Notes under the pieces: model-generated
The model's database searches: none
What the model was told of the DNA's origin: nothing
Seen by the model: only the letters and a program-made list of their open reading frames with translations
Assembly: GCA_041686935.1 (NCBI GenBank)
Contig: JAWLCW010000011.1
Coordinates: forward strand, 111,185 to 175,184
Reading direction: 5' to 3'
Length of the DNA stretch: 64,000 nt
From: Mariniphaga sp041686935
GTDB lineage: Bacteria > Bacteroidota > Bacteroidia > Bacteroidales > Prolixibacteraceae
Shown here: one piece after another, positions 14,651-23,190 of the stretch
How the letters are laid out: each line of letters opens with the position of its first letter
How positions within the stretch are numbered: position 1 is the first letter of the stretch
Made by a program: the position numbers and the translations under genes

Positions 14651-16294
14651 ATGAAACAGTTTGCATTCCTTATTTTGATTTCAGCTTTGGTTTTAAGCTG
14701 CAATTCAACTTCAAAAAAAAGTGAAAAAATGACAGCGAAAACAGAAATTCAGCAAAAAGTGGAGGAATTTGCGCCTTTTACGCTCACGACCGACTTAAGT
14801 GTGCTCACAGAAAAAGAGAAACAAATGCTTCCGTTACTTCTGGAGGCGGCTCAAATTATGGACGATATTTTCTGGACACAGGCTTACGGCGATAAAAATG
14901 AACTGCTTACAGAAAACATTAATGAATACATTAAAAAATTCCTGAAAATAAACTACGGCCCGTGGGAACGGCTGAATAACAACCAGCCTTTTATTGAAGG
15001 AGTGGGGCCAAAACCGGCAGGCGCCAATTTTTACCCGGCTGATATGACCAAAGAGGAATTTGATGCCTGGGATGAACCGGCAAAAACCAGTCTTTATACG
15101 ATTATCCGCAGAGACGAAAACGGCAATCTGATGTCTATTCCTTACCATGAAGCATGGAAAGTAGAAGTATCCCGCGCTTCTGAATTACTGCTTCAGGCTG
15201 CTGGACTGGCTGAGGATGCAGGATTAAAAAATTATCTTGAAAAACGGGCTCAGGCACTCCTTACCGATGAATATTACGAAAGTGATGTGGCCTGGATGGA
15301 CATGAAAAACAACACCATCGAATTTATAGTTGGCCCCATTGAAAACTACGAAGATCAGCTTTACGGTTACAAAACGGCTTACGAGTCATTCATCCTGATT
15401 AAAGACAAAGAGTGGAGCGAAAAACTGGAAAAATATGCAGCCTTTCTGCCAGGCCTGCAAAAAGATTTGCCCTGCGAACCTCCCTATAAAAATGAAACAC
15501 CGGGCATTGATTCGGATATGAATGTTTACGATGCCATTTATTATGCCGGCGATTGCAATGCGGGAAGCAAAACCATCGCCATAAACCTGCCAAATAATGA
15601 AAAAGTACGAGAAGACAAGGGTAGCCGCAAACTGCAGTTAAAAAATTCCATGCAGGCCAAATTCGATAAAATCCTGGTTCCTATTTCCGATCTGCTGATT
15701 GCTGAAGACCAGCGCAAACATGTAAAATTCGATGCCTTTTTTGAAAACACCATGTTTCATGAAGTGGCTCATGGACTGGGACTTGGAAACACCATTGACA
15801 AAAGTTCAACGGTTCGCGAAGCTTTGAAAGACGCTTACACTTCCATTGAAGAAAGCAAAGCCGATATTCTGGGATTATGGTGCGTTTACCAGTTGAACGA
15901 AATGGGTGAAATGGGTGAAAAAGAGATGATGGACAACTTCGTGACATTTATGGCCGGTATTTTCCGTTCGGTACGTTTTGGTGCTGCCAGTGCCCACGGA
16001 AAAGCCAATATGATGCGTTTCTACTATTTCCAGGAAACCGGCGCTTTTGAGCGCGATGCCGCAACCGGAACCTACCGTGTTGACTTTGAAAAAATGAAGG
16101 GTGCTATGTTCAGCCTTTCGGAACTGGTACTTACCATTCAGGGTGATGGCGATTATGAAACCGCACGGAAAATGATTGAAGAAAAAGGGTTTATCCGCGA
16201 ACAGTTGCAAAAAGACCTCGACCGGATTGGAGAAGCAGGCATTCCACGCGATATCGTTTTTGAACAAGGCGCTGAAATTCTGAGCATTAAATAG
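14651..16294 (+). CDS. Peptidase family M49-like zinc hydrolase (dipeptidyl-peptidase III type) lipoprotein
   Basis: A 547-residue protein with a lipobox (LVLSC, Cys17). The zinc site is HEVAH at about residues 370-374, in MFHEVAHGLGLG, and the second motif is EESKAD at about 400-405, matching the M49 EExxAD. Classical DPP III enzymes have a six-residue HExxxH; here it is a five-residue HExxH, as reported for some bacterial members such as the one from Caldithrix. Other M49 marks are AIYYAGDCNAGSKTIAINLPN and KANMMRFYYFQETGAF. The family removes dipeptides from the N terminus of oligopeptides. Activity of this subgroup is unproven. Confidence 0.8.
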   Translation: MKQFAFLILISALVLSCNSTSKKSEKMTAKTEIQQKVEEFAPFTLTTDLSVLTEKEKQMLPLLLEAAQIMDDIFWTQAYGDKNELLTENINEYIKKFLKINYGPWERLNNNQPFIEGVGPKPAGANFYPADMTKEEFDAWDEPAKTSLYTIIRRDENGNLMSIPYHEAWKVEVSRASELLLQAAGLAEDAGLKNYLEKRAQALLTDEYYESDVAWMDMKNNTIEFIVGPIENYEDQLYGYKTAYESFILIKDKEWSEKLEKYAAFLPGLQKDLPCEPPYKNETPGIDSDMNVYDAIYYAGDCNAGSKTIAINLPNNEKVREDKGSRKLQLKNSMQAKFDKILVPISDLLIAEDQRKHVKFDAFFENTMFHEVAHGLGLGNTIDKSSTVREALKDAYTSIEESKADILGLWCVYQLNEMGEMGEKEMMDNFVTFMAGIFRSVRFGAASAHGKANMMRFYYFQETGAFERDAATGTYRVDFEKMKGAMFSLSELVLTIQGDGDYETARKMIEEKGFIREQLQKDLDRIGEAGIPRDIVFEQGAEILSIK

Positions 16295-16334
16295 ATTAAC
16301 TTTCTGTTAACAAGATATTTTTCCTGATTTTTGT

Positions 16335-16342
16335 TACTTTTG
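16335..16342 (+). promoter_or_regulatory. -7 promoter element of the heavy-metal gene group
   Basis: TACTTTTG at 16335-16342 matches TAnnTTTG. It ends 4 bp before the possible GTG start at 16347, so transcription must begin after that codon; this favours ATG 16359 as the start of the next gene. Confidence 0.5.
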
Positions 16343-16358
16343 TGTTGTGAAATTAATC

Positions 16359-16835
16359 ATGAACATATCGGTTTTGTTTCTCAGCATCATATTTTTGGTG
16401 TCGGCCACAGGCATTTTGATTTTCCATTCGCATTGCGCCTGTACCGGGAATGAACATGTTTCTGTTTATGTTAGTCCTGAAACCTGCGAAGATAATTTTC
16501 ACACCCACCATACACACAGCGAGGCTGGAGAGGAGATATGTTCTTCTGTATCAGAGTGTCATGAATGTAATACCCATACGGATGAGTGTGGCTGCGATTC
16601 TCCTGATATTAGATTTATTAAGCTTGAAAACCAATTAGTTAACGAAAAGGTTCGTATTGAAAAATTACAACCTTTACAACTGAACATATTACAGTATATT
16701 TCTGCCATTTTCCTTTCCGATACAGAAAATTTGACCGGAATTGAATACACATACATTGATCCGCCACCCAAAACACCGACATCTTTAGATTTTCTTATTC
16801 GAATTCATCAACTTAAAATTTACTGTTTAGCCTAA
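16359..16835 (+). CDS. HYC_CC_PP-type small secreted His/Cys-rich protein
   Basis: With ATG 16359 the protein has 158 residues. A hydrophobic N terminus (residues about 3-20) leads into a His- and Cys-rich part (HSHCACTGNEHVSV, HTHHTHSEAG, CHECNTHTDECGCD) and the conserved IDPPPKTPTS segment near the C terminus. This matches the Bacteroidota HYC_CC_PP family, named for these motifs. The residues suggest metal (copper, zinc or mercury) binding in the periplasm. It lies 52 bp before a TonB receptor of the type associated with metal loci and is probably co-transcribed with it. Confidence 0.8.
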   Translation: MNISVLFLSIIFLVSATGILIFHSHCACTGNEHVSVYVSPETCEDNFHTHHTHSEAGEEICSSVSECHECNTHTDECGCDSPDIRFIKLENQLVNEKVRIEKLQPLQLNILQYISAIFLSDTENLTGIEYTYIDPPPKTPTSLDFLIRIHQLKIYCLA

Positions 16836-16887
16836 GTTTGTTGTTCGCCCGCAAACATTTTTTCGCATTTATAACAAATCTTAGGTA

Positions 16888-19110
16888 ATGAAAACGATTG
16901 GAATTTTAATATTTGGATTTCTTCCATTTCTCGCTGTTTCGCAGGTTTTGGAAGGAGTAGTTTACGGAAAAGAAAAGGAAGGAAAACAACCCCTCCCCGG
17001 AGTGAATATTTACTGGCAGGGAACAAACAAAGGAGTTGCTTCCGACGACGCCGGCACTTTTAAAATCAAAAAAGGCAACGGAAACCATATTCTGGTGGTA
17101 AGTTTTGTGGGTTATGAAACCAAAGAACTTCATGTGCATGAACTTGCTCCGCTTGAAATTACGCTGGAACCCAATCTTGAACTGGGCGAAGTTAAAGTTA
17201 TTCAGAAAAACCGGGGAACCTATTTGTCGGCTATTGATCCCATTCAAACCGAGAGGATTACTGGTGCAGAACTGCATAAAGCGGCGTGCTGTAACCTGGC
17301 CGAAAGTTTTGAAACAAATCCATCGGTTGACGTGAGTTACAGCGATGCGGTTACCGGGGCAAAACAAATCAGGTTGCTTGGGCTGGAAGGGACTTATTCG
17401 CTTTTGCAAATTGAAAATATGCCAAACCTTCGGGGGTTGGCAACCAATTTCGGATTAACTTATGTTCCTGGCCCCTGGATGGAATCCATACAGGTCTCAA
17501 AAGGAGCAGCCTCGGTTTTGAACGGTTACGAATCCATTGCCGGACAAATCAATGCCGAATATAAAAAGCCCGATACTGAAGAAAAACTGTTTCTGAATAC
17601 CTTTTTCGGTGCAAGCGGCAGGCTTGAATTCAATGGAAACGGAAATATCCGCGTTCACAAGGACGAGCTTACCACCGGAATTTTTGTTCATGCCAGCGAC
17701 CAGTCGAGGCGAAATGACGAAAACGGAAACGGCTTTCTCGATGAACCATTGTCGCGGCAAATACATGTATTTAACCGCTGGAAATACAATAACCATAGAG
17801 GTTATATGGCACAGGCCGGTTTTAATATCCTCACTGAAGACCGTTTAGGTGGCCAGGCCGCTTTTGAGCGGGGAATGCAGCCACTTGTTACCAATCCTTA
17901 CGGAATTAACATTGAAAACGACAGGTATGAAGGTTTTTTTAAAACAGGATATGTCTGGCCAAATCAACGGACCGCATTAGCATGGTTGTCTAACTTCTCA
18001 AGGCACGAAACCAATTCATTTTACGGAATAAACCGATACGATGCGAGTGAAACCAGGTTTTACGGAAGTGCCGTGCTGACACGCGATCTTAACTTTTCCG
18101 GAACTCATTCGGTAAACACAGGATTCAGCTTTATTTACGACAATTTCAGTGAAAACCTGTATAACCGGCAAATGGATAGAACAGAACAAGTGCCTGGAAT
18201 ATTTGCTGAATACACTTTTAAACCGGATGAAGACTTAACGTTTATGGCGGGTATCCGTTCCGATTTCCACAATCTGTTTGGAACTTTTATCACCCCGCGT
18301 ATGCATTTTCGTTACAACATGGGTGAACATGTAACTGTCAGGGCAAGTGCAGGTAAAGGGTATCGTACAGCCAATGTCATTTCAGAAAACAATTACCTGC
18401 TCGCCAGCGCCCGTCCGATGCAGTGGTCCAACGATGTTTTTCAGGAAAAAGCATGGAACTATGGTTTTGCCATTGTTCAGTACTATAATCTTTGGGGGCG
18501 CGATTTGCAACTGAATGCGGAATATTTCCGCACCGATTTCCAAACGCAGCTAATTATAGATCGCGAAACTTCTGCAACCAACATCATTCTGGCGCCACTC
18601 GACGGACAATCTTATTCCAACAGTCTGCAGTTCGATTTACGCTACGAGCCAATTGAACGTCTCGATGTTTTACTTGCATACCGGCACAACGACGTGAAAC
18701 AAACCATTGGCGGACAGTTGATGGAAAAACCTCTGACCAGTCGCTACAAAGGTTTGATGACATTCAATTATACCACGAACCTGAAAAAGTGGATGTTCGA
18801 TTATACCATTCAGTTTAACGGAGGTGGCCGAATTCCGCGTTATCCGGTTGAGGGAATGGATTTAATGCAGGTTTCAGCGGACTACTATGAATTTTCTCCT
18901 TATACGGTAATGAACGCCCAGATAACCAAATATTTCCGCTACTGGAATATTTATTTGGGAGCGGAAAACTTTACCGATTTTAAACAGAAAAATCCGGTTG
19001 CCGGTACTGATAATCCATTTGGGCCTGATTTTGATGCGACTAATGTTTGGGGGCCAGTCATGGGACGCCGCATTTATTTGGGATTACGATTTTCTTTAAA
19101 TTATCAATAA
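16888..19110 (+). CDS. TonB-dependent outer-membrane receptor (probably heavy-metal related)
   Basis: A 740-residue receptor. A signal peptide (residues about 1-18) is followed by a carboxypeptidase-regulatory-like domain (about 22-100: GVVYGKEKEGKQPLPGVNIY). The plug domain (about 110-230) contains KAACCNLAESFETNPSVDV, with a CC pair seen in receptors linked to copper or mercury genes, then GAASVLNGYESIAGQIN. The beta-barrel ends in GLRFSLNYQ. Neighbours are a His/Cys-rich protein and an HMA-domain protein, so metal or metallophore uptake is the likely role. Energy would come from an ExbB-ExbD-TonB system such as the one encoded convergently. Confidence 0.9.
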   Translation: MKTIGILIFGFLPFLAVSQVLEGVVYGKEKEGKQPLPGVNIYWQGTNKGVASDDAGTFKIKKGNGNHILVVSFVGYETKELHVHELAPLEITLEPNLELGEVKVIQKNRGTYLSAIDPIQTERITGAELHKAACCNLAESFETNPSVDVSYSDAVTGAKQIRLLGLEGTYSLLQIENMPNLRGLATNFGLTYVPGPWMESIQVSKGAASVLNGYESIAGQINAEYKKPDTEEKLFLNTFFGASGRLEFNGNGNIRVHKDELTTGIFVHASDQSRRNDENGNGFLDEPLSRQIHVFNRWKYNNHRGYMAQAGFNILTEDRLGGQAAFERGMQPLVTNPYGINIENDRYEGFFKTGYVWPNQRTALAWLSNFSRHETNSFYGINRYDASETRFYGSAVLTRDLNFSGTHSVNTGFSFIYDNFSENLYNRQMDRTEQVPGIFAEYTFKPDEDLTFMAGIRSDFHNLFGTFITPRMHFRYNMGEHVTVRASAGKGYRTANVISENNYLLASARPMQWSNDVFQEKAWNYGFAIVQYYNLWGRDLQLNAEYFRTDFQTQLIIDRETSATNIILAPLDGQSYSNSLQFDLRYEPIERLDVLLAYRHNDVKQTIGGQLMEKPLTSRYKGLMTFNYTTNLKKWMFDYTIQFNGGGRIPRYPVEGMDLMQVSADYYEFSPYTVMNAQITKYFRYWNIYLGAENFTDFKQKNPVAGTDNPFGPDFDATNVWGPVMGRRIYLGLRFSLNYQ

Positions 19111-19139
19111 ATAGTTATAAACCAATAATTTATAAAAAG

Positions 19140-19505
19140 ATGAAACGATTAGTAATTTTTTTTCTGATTATAATGCTGGGCGGACTTTCGAGTGAAATTT
19201 CAGCCCAGAAAAAGGGCAGGGCAGTGGTTTGTTTTCAAAGCGATATGGACTGTGCAAATTGCGAGGAAACACTTTACGAATATTTGAGGTTTGAAAAAGG
19301 GGTGAAGGATTTGAAAGTAGATCATGCTTCAAATACCATTTTTATTGAGTACACAGAGAAGCGGAACGACGAGAATGGATTTGCCAAAGCGATTGAACAA
19401 AAAGGTTTCAAGGCCGAAAAAATAAGTAAAGAAAAATACGAAGAACTTATTGCACATACCAAAGAACATGAGCATGAGCATGAAGTTCATCGCGAAAGGA
19501 ACTAA
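19140..19505 (+). CDS. Secreted heavy-metal-associated (HMA) domain protein
   Basis: I use ATG 19140 (121 residues: MKRLVIFFLIIMLGG...); the longer frame from 19047 overlaps the receptor gene. A signal peptide (about 1-22) is followed by an HMA fold (about 27-100) with the metal motif DMDCANCEETL, a CxxC of the MxCxxC type found in copper and mercury carriers. The C terminus is His/Glu-rich (HTKEHEHEHEVH). It lies 29 bp after the receptor gene. It probably carries or buffers metal in the periplasm. Its last 4 nt overlap the convergent TonB gene. Confidence 0.88.
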   Translation: MKRLVIFFLIIMLGGLSSEISAQKKGRAVVCFQSDMDCANCEETLYEYLRFEKGVKDLKVDHASNTIFIEYTEKRNDENGFAKAIEQKGFKAEKISKEKYEELIAHTKEHEHEHEVHRERN

Positions 19506-20533
19506 TTCAGTCTGAAACGATAGGAGATAGTCCCCTGCTGAAAAGCGGGGGCATTGTTGTCAACATTGAATTTTGCTTTGAGTGCAGCTTGCCTGGCTTC
19601 TGACCAGAAACGCTGATCCATTATTGTTGTACCTCTGGCTCCGGGTTCAGCTGCTGTTACATTCCCGTTTTTATCCACCGTAACTTTTACAACAACAACA
19701 CCTTCATCGTCTCCGGGGTAAACCGGTTTGGGAAGCGAACGTGCCGAACGGCCTGACAGGTCAAATGAAATGCCTTCCCCCTGAGCGCCTCCGCCACTTC
19801 CGCCCGGGCCGTATGTTCCTGCATTGGGGTCACCGGTTGGAGATCCCTGATTTCCGCCTGGAAAAGTAGCTCCCTGGCTTTGGTTTGTTCCGGTTCCCTG
19901 TCCGCCCGAGCCACTTGTATTTCCACCAAAAGCACCCTGGGCGCGCGAATTAATTTCAGAAATTCTGCGTTGTTCTTCTTCCTGCCTTTTCCTTTCGGCC
20001 TCTGCCTGGCGCTGACGTTCCAGTTCGGCCTGCCGTTGTTTTTCCAACTCTGCCTGACGCTGACGTTCAATTTCAGTTTGTCTTTGCTTTTCCGCTTCGG
20101 CCAAACGCTGTTGTTCCAGTTGCTGCTGACGACGACGCTGTTCTTCCAGTTGCCGTTGTCTTTCAGCTTCTTCCTTTCTTTTCTTTTCGGCAGCATTAAT
20201 GGCAACTGTTTCTTCATAATCCTGCGTCATTGCCTCTTGCTCAGCCGGTTGTGGCTGGCTAACCGGGGGAGTGACGGCAGGTTGCGGAGGTGGGGTAGTG
20301 GTTGGTTCCGGTTCACTTTGGGTTGGCGGAGGCGGATCAGGTTGCCGGCGTTGCGGTGCGGGTTCAGTTTCTCCAAATCCCTGGTCGCTGGTGCCAAAAT
20401 TAACCAAAATACCTTCCTCGCCAGGTAATGGTAGTGGTGTAAAAAAGCCAAGAAATAAAAGCATCAGCAGCACTAAAATGTGAAATAATGCTGTTCCGAT
20501 TATACCTTTCTTATGTTTTTCAAAATAAGTCAT
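19502..20533 (-). CDS. TonB-family energy transducer with TolA-like coiled-coil linker
   Basis: A 343-residue protein. A single N-terminal transmembrane helix (residues about 12-32) is followed by a Pro/Gln-rich stretch (about 55-100), then a long charged segment of repeated RQAE/RQQQLEEQ units (about 110-195) like the TolA domain II helix. A Gly/Ser-rich linker (about 200-250) and a C-terminal TonB domain follow (about 255-343, ending in ISYRFRLN). It links inner-membrane proton-motive force to outer-membrane receptors. It is the third gene of an operon with exbB- and exbD-type genes; its start abuts the exbD stop. Confidence 0.9.
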   Translation of the reverse strand: MTYFEKHKKGIIGTALFHILVLLMLLFLGFFTPLPLPGEEGILVNFGTSDQGFGETEPAPQRRQPDPPPPTQSEPEPTTTPPPQPAVTPPVSQPQPAEQEAMTQDYEETVAINAAEKKRKEEAERQRQLEEQRRRQQQLEQQRLAEAEKQRQTEIERQRQAELEKQRQAELERQRQAEAERKRQEEEQRRISEINSRAQGAFGGNTSGSGGQGTGTNQSQGATFPGGNQGSPTGDPNAGTYGPGGSGGGAQGEGISFDLSGRSARSLPKPVYPGDDEGVVVVKVTVDKNGNVTAAEPGARGTTIMDQRFWSEARQAALKAKFNVDNNAPAFQQGTISYRFRLN

Positions 20534-20944
20534 TTAACTTTCCGGCGCTGTTGCCGCTATCATTTTATACTTGTTTTTTCTTGCAATGTTCATAATTTTT
20601 ACCACTTCGTCCCACGGAACCGATTTTTCGGCATGGAGTGAAATATAAATATCATCGTTACCAATACCGTACCGGTTTTGCAAAAAAGGTTCAATTTCCC
20701 TGAATTCAATGCGCCGAAGCCTGCCGTCATCGTTGATGTAATACCTCAAATCTTTTGTGACTGAAATGGTTGTAATAGGTTTTGCCGCGGTTTGATTATT
20801 ACTCTGAGGAAGCAATAACTTCAGTGCATTGGGCGCTACCAAAGTAGAGGTCACCATAAAAAATATGAGCAATAAGAATACAATATCGGTCATGGACGAC
20901 ATGCTGAAGGCAGCATTAACTTTATTTCTTCTTTTTAACGCCAT
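20534..20944 (-). CDS. exbD: ExbD/TolR-type biopolymer transport protein
   Basis: A 136-residue protein with one N-terminal transmembrane helix (about 15-37) containing the functional Asp (SSMTDIVFLLLIFFMVTS, Asp20) that takes part in proton flow. The periplasmic part begins LVAPNALKLLLPQSN and matches the ExbD domain. It sits between exbB (8 bp upstream) and the TonB-type gene (directly adjacent), so the three encode one energising complex. Confidence 0.93.
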   Translation of the reverse strand: MALKRRNKVNAAFSMSSMTDIVFLLLIFFMVTSTLVAPNALKLLLPQSNNQTAAKPITTISVTKDLRYYINDDGRLRRIEFREIEPFLQNRYGIGNDDIYISLHAEKSVPWDEVVKIMNIARKNKYKMIAATAPES

Positions 20945-20952
20945 TTTTTTAT

Positions 20953-21645
20953 TTAAACAGGTTCATTCAGTAAATCCATAAACTCCGTAGTAGTAGCTTC
21001 CATTTTAAAAACTACCTTTTCAACATTGGTTACCAGTATGTTGTAGGCAAAATAGGCAATAATACCAACAATAAGCCCGGCAACTGTAGTAACCATCGCC
21101 TGATAAATACCTGTGGACAAGAGCGTTACATCGATGTTGTTGCCTGCGTTGGCCATATCGTAAAAGGCCTGGATCATACCCATAACCGTTCCGAGGAAGC
21201 CGAGCATTGGAGCGCCGCCGGCTACAGAAGCCAAAACCGGAAGTCCTTTTTCCAGTTTCGAAATCTCGAGGTTTCCAACGTTTTCAATGGCTGCACTCAC
21301 GTCATTTAGCGGTCTGCCAATACGACTGATACCTTTTTCAAGCATTCTGGAAGCCGGATTTGAACTGCTGCGGCAAAGCATAACAGCTTCATCAATTTTG
21401 CCATTGGTAATGTAAACTTTAACTTTTTCCAGTAAGGCGGTGTCAAATTTTCCGGCTTTTTTAATTGCAAAATACCGGTCGAAAAATATATATACAGCAA
21501 TAATTGACAGAGCAATTATCGGAATCATGATCCAGCCGCCTTTAAAAGCCAAATCAATAAATTTTGTTGAGATTCCTTCAGGGTCTGCGGCCAAAGTATC
21601 CAATTCATTTGTTATATCGGCCTGAATCATTAAAAGTTTCAACAT
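20953..21645 (-). CDS. exbB: ExbB/TolQ/MotA-type proton channel protein
   Basis: A 230-residue protein with three transmembrane segments (about 35-55, 135-160 and 175-200). The family core GLPVLASVAGGAPMLGFLGTVMGMIQAF and the later TTVAGLIVGIIAYFAYN are plain. With ExbD it forms the inner-membrane motor that drives TonB. It is the first gene of the exbB-exbD-tonB operon. The 282-bp upstream region separates it from the TPR lipoprotein gene, which has its own terminator. Confidence 0.94.
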   Translation of the reverse strand: MLKLLMIQADITNELDTLAADPEGISTKFIDLAFKGGWIMIPIIALSIIAVYIFFDRYFAIKKAGKFDTALLEKVKVYITNGKIDEAVMLCRSSSNPASRMLEKGISRIGRPLNDVSAAIENVGNLEISKLEKGLPVLASVAGGAPMLGFLGTVMGMIQAFYDMANAGNNIDVTLLSTGIYQAMVTTVAGLIVGIIAYFAYNILVTNVEKVVFKMEATTTEFMDLLNEPV

Positions 21646-21894
21646 GGATAACGTATTATTTTAATTTTTAATTCAAAACGAAGCTAAACTTCAATTATTA
21701 TAAAGCGCTAAAATAAGTATTATTTTGCAACTGTTATGGCTAAGAATACCGAGTTCAAATACAAGTTATGAACATCAGGCTATTAATAGGATTCAGTATT
21801 TTAAACCAGATACATTTTGTGAAAAAATCCGGATATAAACAATTGAATGCATTTGTCCTATAATTGATATTAAGTTAAATAAAATATATATAGA

Positions 21895-21919
21895 AAAAGG
21901 GGCAATTTTTACCCCTTTT
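21895..21919 (-). terminator. Terminator of the TPR lipoprotein gene
   Basis: AAAAGGGG (21895-21902) and CCCCTTTT (21912-21919) form an 8-bp stem with a 9-nt loop, 8 bp past the minus-strand stop; on the minus strand it is followed by T-rich sequence. The rest of 21646-21894 shows nothing I can name. Confidence 0.65.
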
Positions 21920-21927
21920 CCAACGTA

Positions 21928-23106
21928 TTATGATTGTCCTAACTTCTCAAGCATTTTGTTGTAGTTTTCCATATCCTTCAGCCTGTAATATAAATTTTTG
22001 AGCGATTCCATTGACATATTATCATCCGGCCTCAGTTCATGGCATTTTTCCATGTATGGCAGTGCTGCCTTAAACCAGTCGTCAGCTTTTTGCAGTTCTT
22101 TTTCATACATCTCATTATTGGTTGTTGGAACAGAATTGGCTACTTCAATTTGTTTTACTCCTTTATTGTAATACAATGCACCAAGATTGTAATACGCATT
22201 AAAGAAAGCTTCGTCAGCCTCTATTGCATTCTCATAAGATTTAATGGCTTCATCTTCCTTTTCCATTTTTTCGTATAAAGTACCCTGTGCAAAATAAAAA
22301 GTGGCATTTTCCGGGTCTTGTTCAATTGCCATACTGAGGTATTTCATGGCATCTTCGGTTTTGTCCAAATCCAGATAAATCTGAATCATACTTGTTAGTA
22401 CGGTATTGTCGTCCGGATATTTTTCAAAACCTTCCTGCAATGCTCCCAACGCTCCAAGCGTATCCTGTTTCAATTGATACGCATTAGCTATCAGGCTATA
22501 TGTTCTGGCTTCATTATACCCATATTTTGCAGCTTCTCTGTAATATTCAATAGCTTTGTCATAATTCTCAGCATTGTATGCAGCGAGACCGGCGTTAAAA
22601 ATGATGACCGTATCAACAGCTCCGGGATTGTCCCGATCAATAATATCAATCTTCTGAATATCAAGTATCTGCTCGAAAGATTGTAGTGCTCTGCCGTAAT
22701 TTTCAGAATTGAAAGATTCTACGGCCTGGTTTGTTAAATCGTTGGTTAACAACGTCAGTTTAACTTTAATGCTGTTATCAAACCTCCCTTTATCATCCAG
22801 TTCAAGGGCTTTTTTATAAGATTTAAGTGCCTCTGATAAAGGATCGTCGGCCAATTTTTTTGTTTCTGCATTATCCGACTGGAAAATAGCCTGGTAAACC
22901 TCGCCTCTTACCTCCCAGGTACGCGGCCAGTCAATTGTTTTGGCTGATTTCTCGTTTGAAGGATCAACAGCTTCATTGATATTCTGTAAGGCTTCTCCCA
23001 GCTTACCTGTATCTTTAAGGGTTTGCGATTTGGTAACCAATCCTCTTTGGGCACACCCGGAAAATACAAAGGATACCATCATTATTAAAATCATTAATCT
23101 TTTCAT
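21928..23106 (-). CDS. Tetratricopeptide-repeat lipoprotein
   Basis: A 392-residue protein with a lipobox (VFSGC, Cys18) followed by at least six TPR-like units between about residues 80 and 380. Clear ones are ALKSYKKALELDDKGRF, YDKAIEYYREAAKYGYNEA, DAMKYLSMAIEQDPENATF and EAIKSYENAIEADEAFFNA. TPR lipoproteins scaffold protein complexes at the envelope; no partner is indicated here. It has its own terminator at 21895-21919 and lies 84 bp downstream of gyrA on the same strand. Confidence 0.9.
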   Translation of the reverse strand: MKRLMILIMMVSFVFSGCAQRGLVTKSQTLKDTGKLGEALQNINEAVDPSNEKSAKTIDWPRTWEVRGEVYQAIFQSDNAETKKLADDPLSEALKSYKKALELDDKGRFDNSIKVKLTLLTNDLTNQAVESFNSENYGRALQSFEQILDIQKIDIIDRDNPGAVDTVIIFNAGLAAYNAENYDKAIEYYREAAKYGYNEARTYSLIANAYQLKQDTLGALGALQEGFEKYPDDNTVLTSMIQIYLDLDKTEDAMKYLSMAIEQDPENATFYFAQGTLYEKMEKEDEAIKSYENAIEADEAFFNAYYNLGALYYNKGVKQIEVANSVPTTNNEMYEKELQKADDWFKAALPYMEKCHELRPDDNMSMESLKNLYYRLKDMENYNKMLEKLGQS

Positions 23107-23190
23107 TGTGTATAATTTTTAAATTAATTTTTTACAAAAATATTACGAATTAAACTTAATATCAAATAACTGCAAAAAATATTCAGCAAT

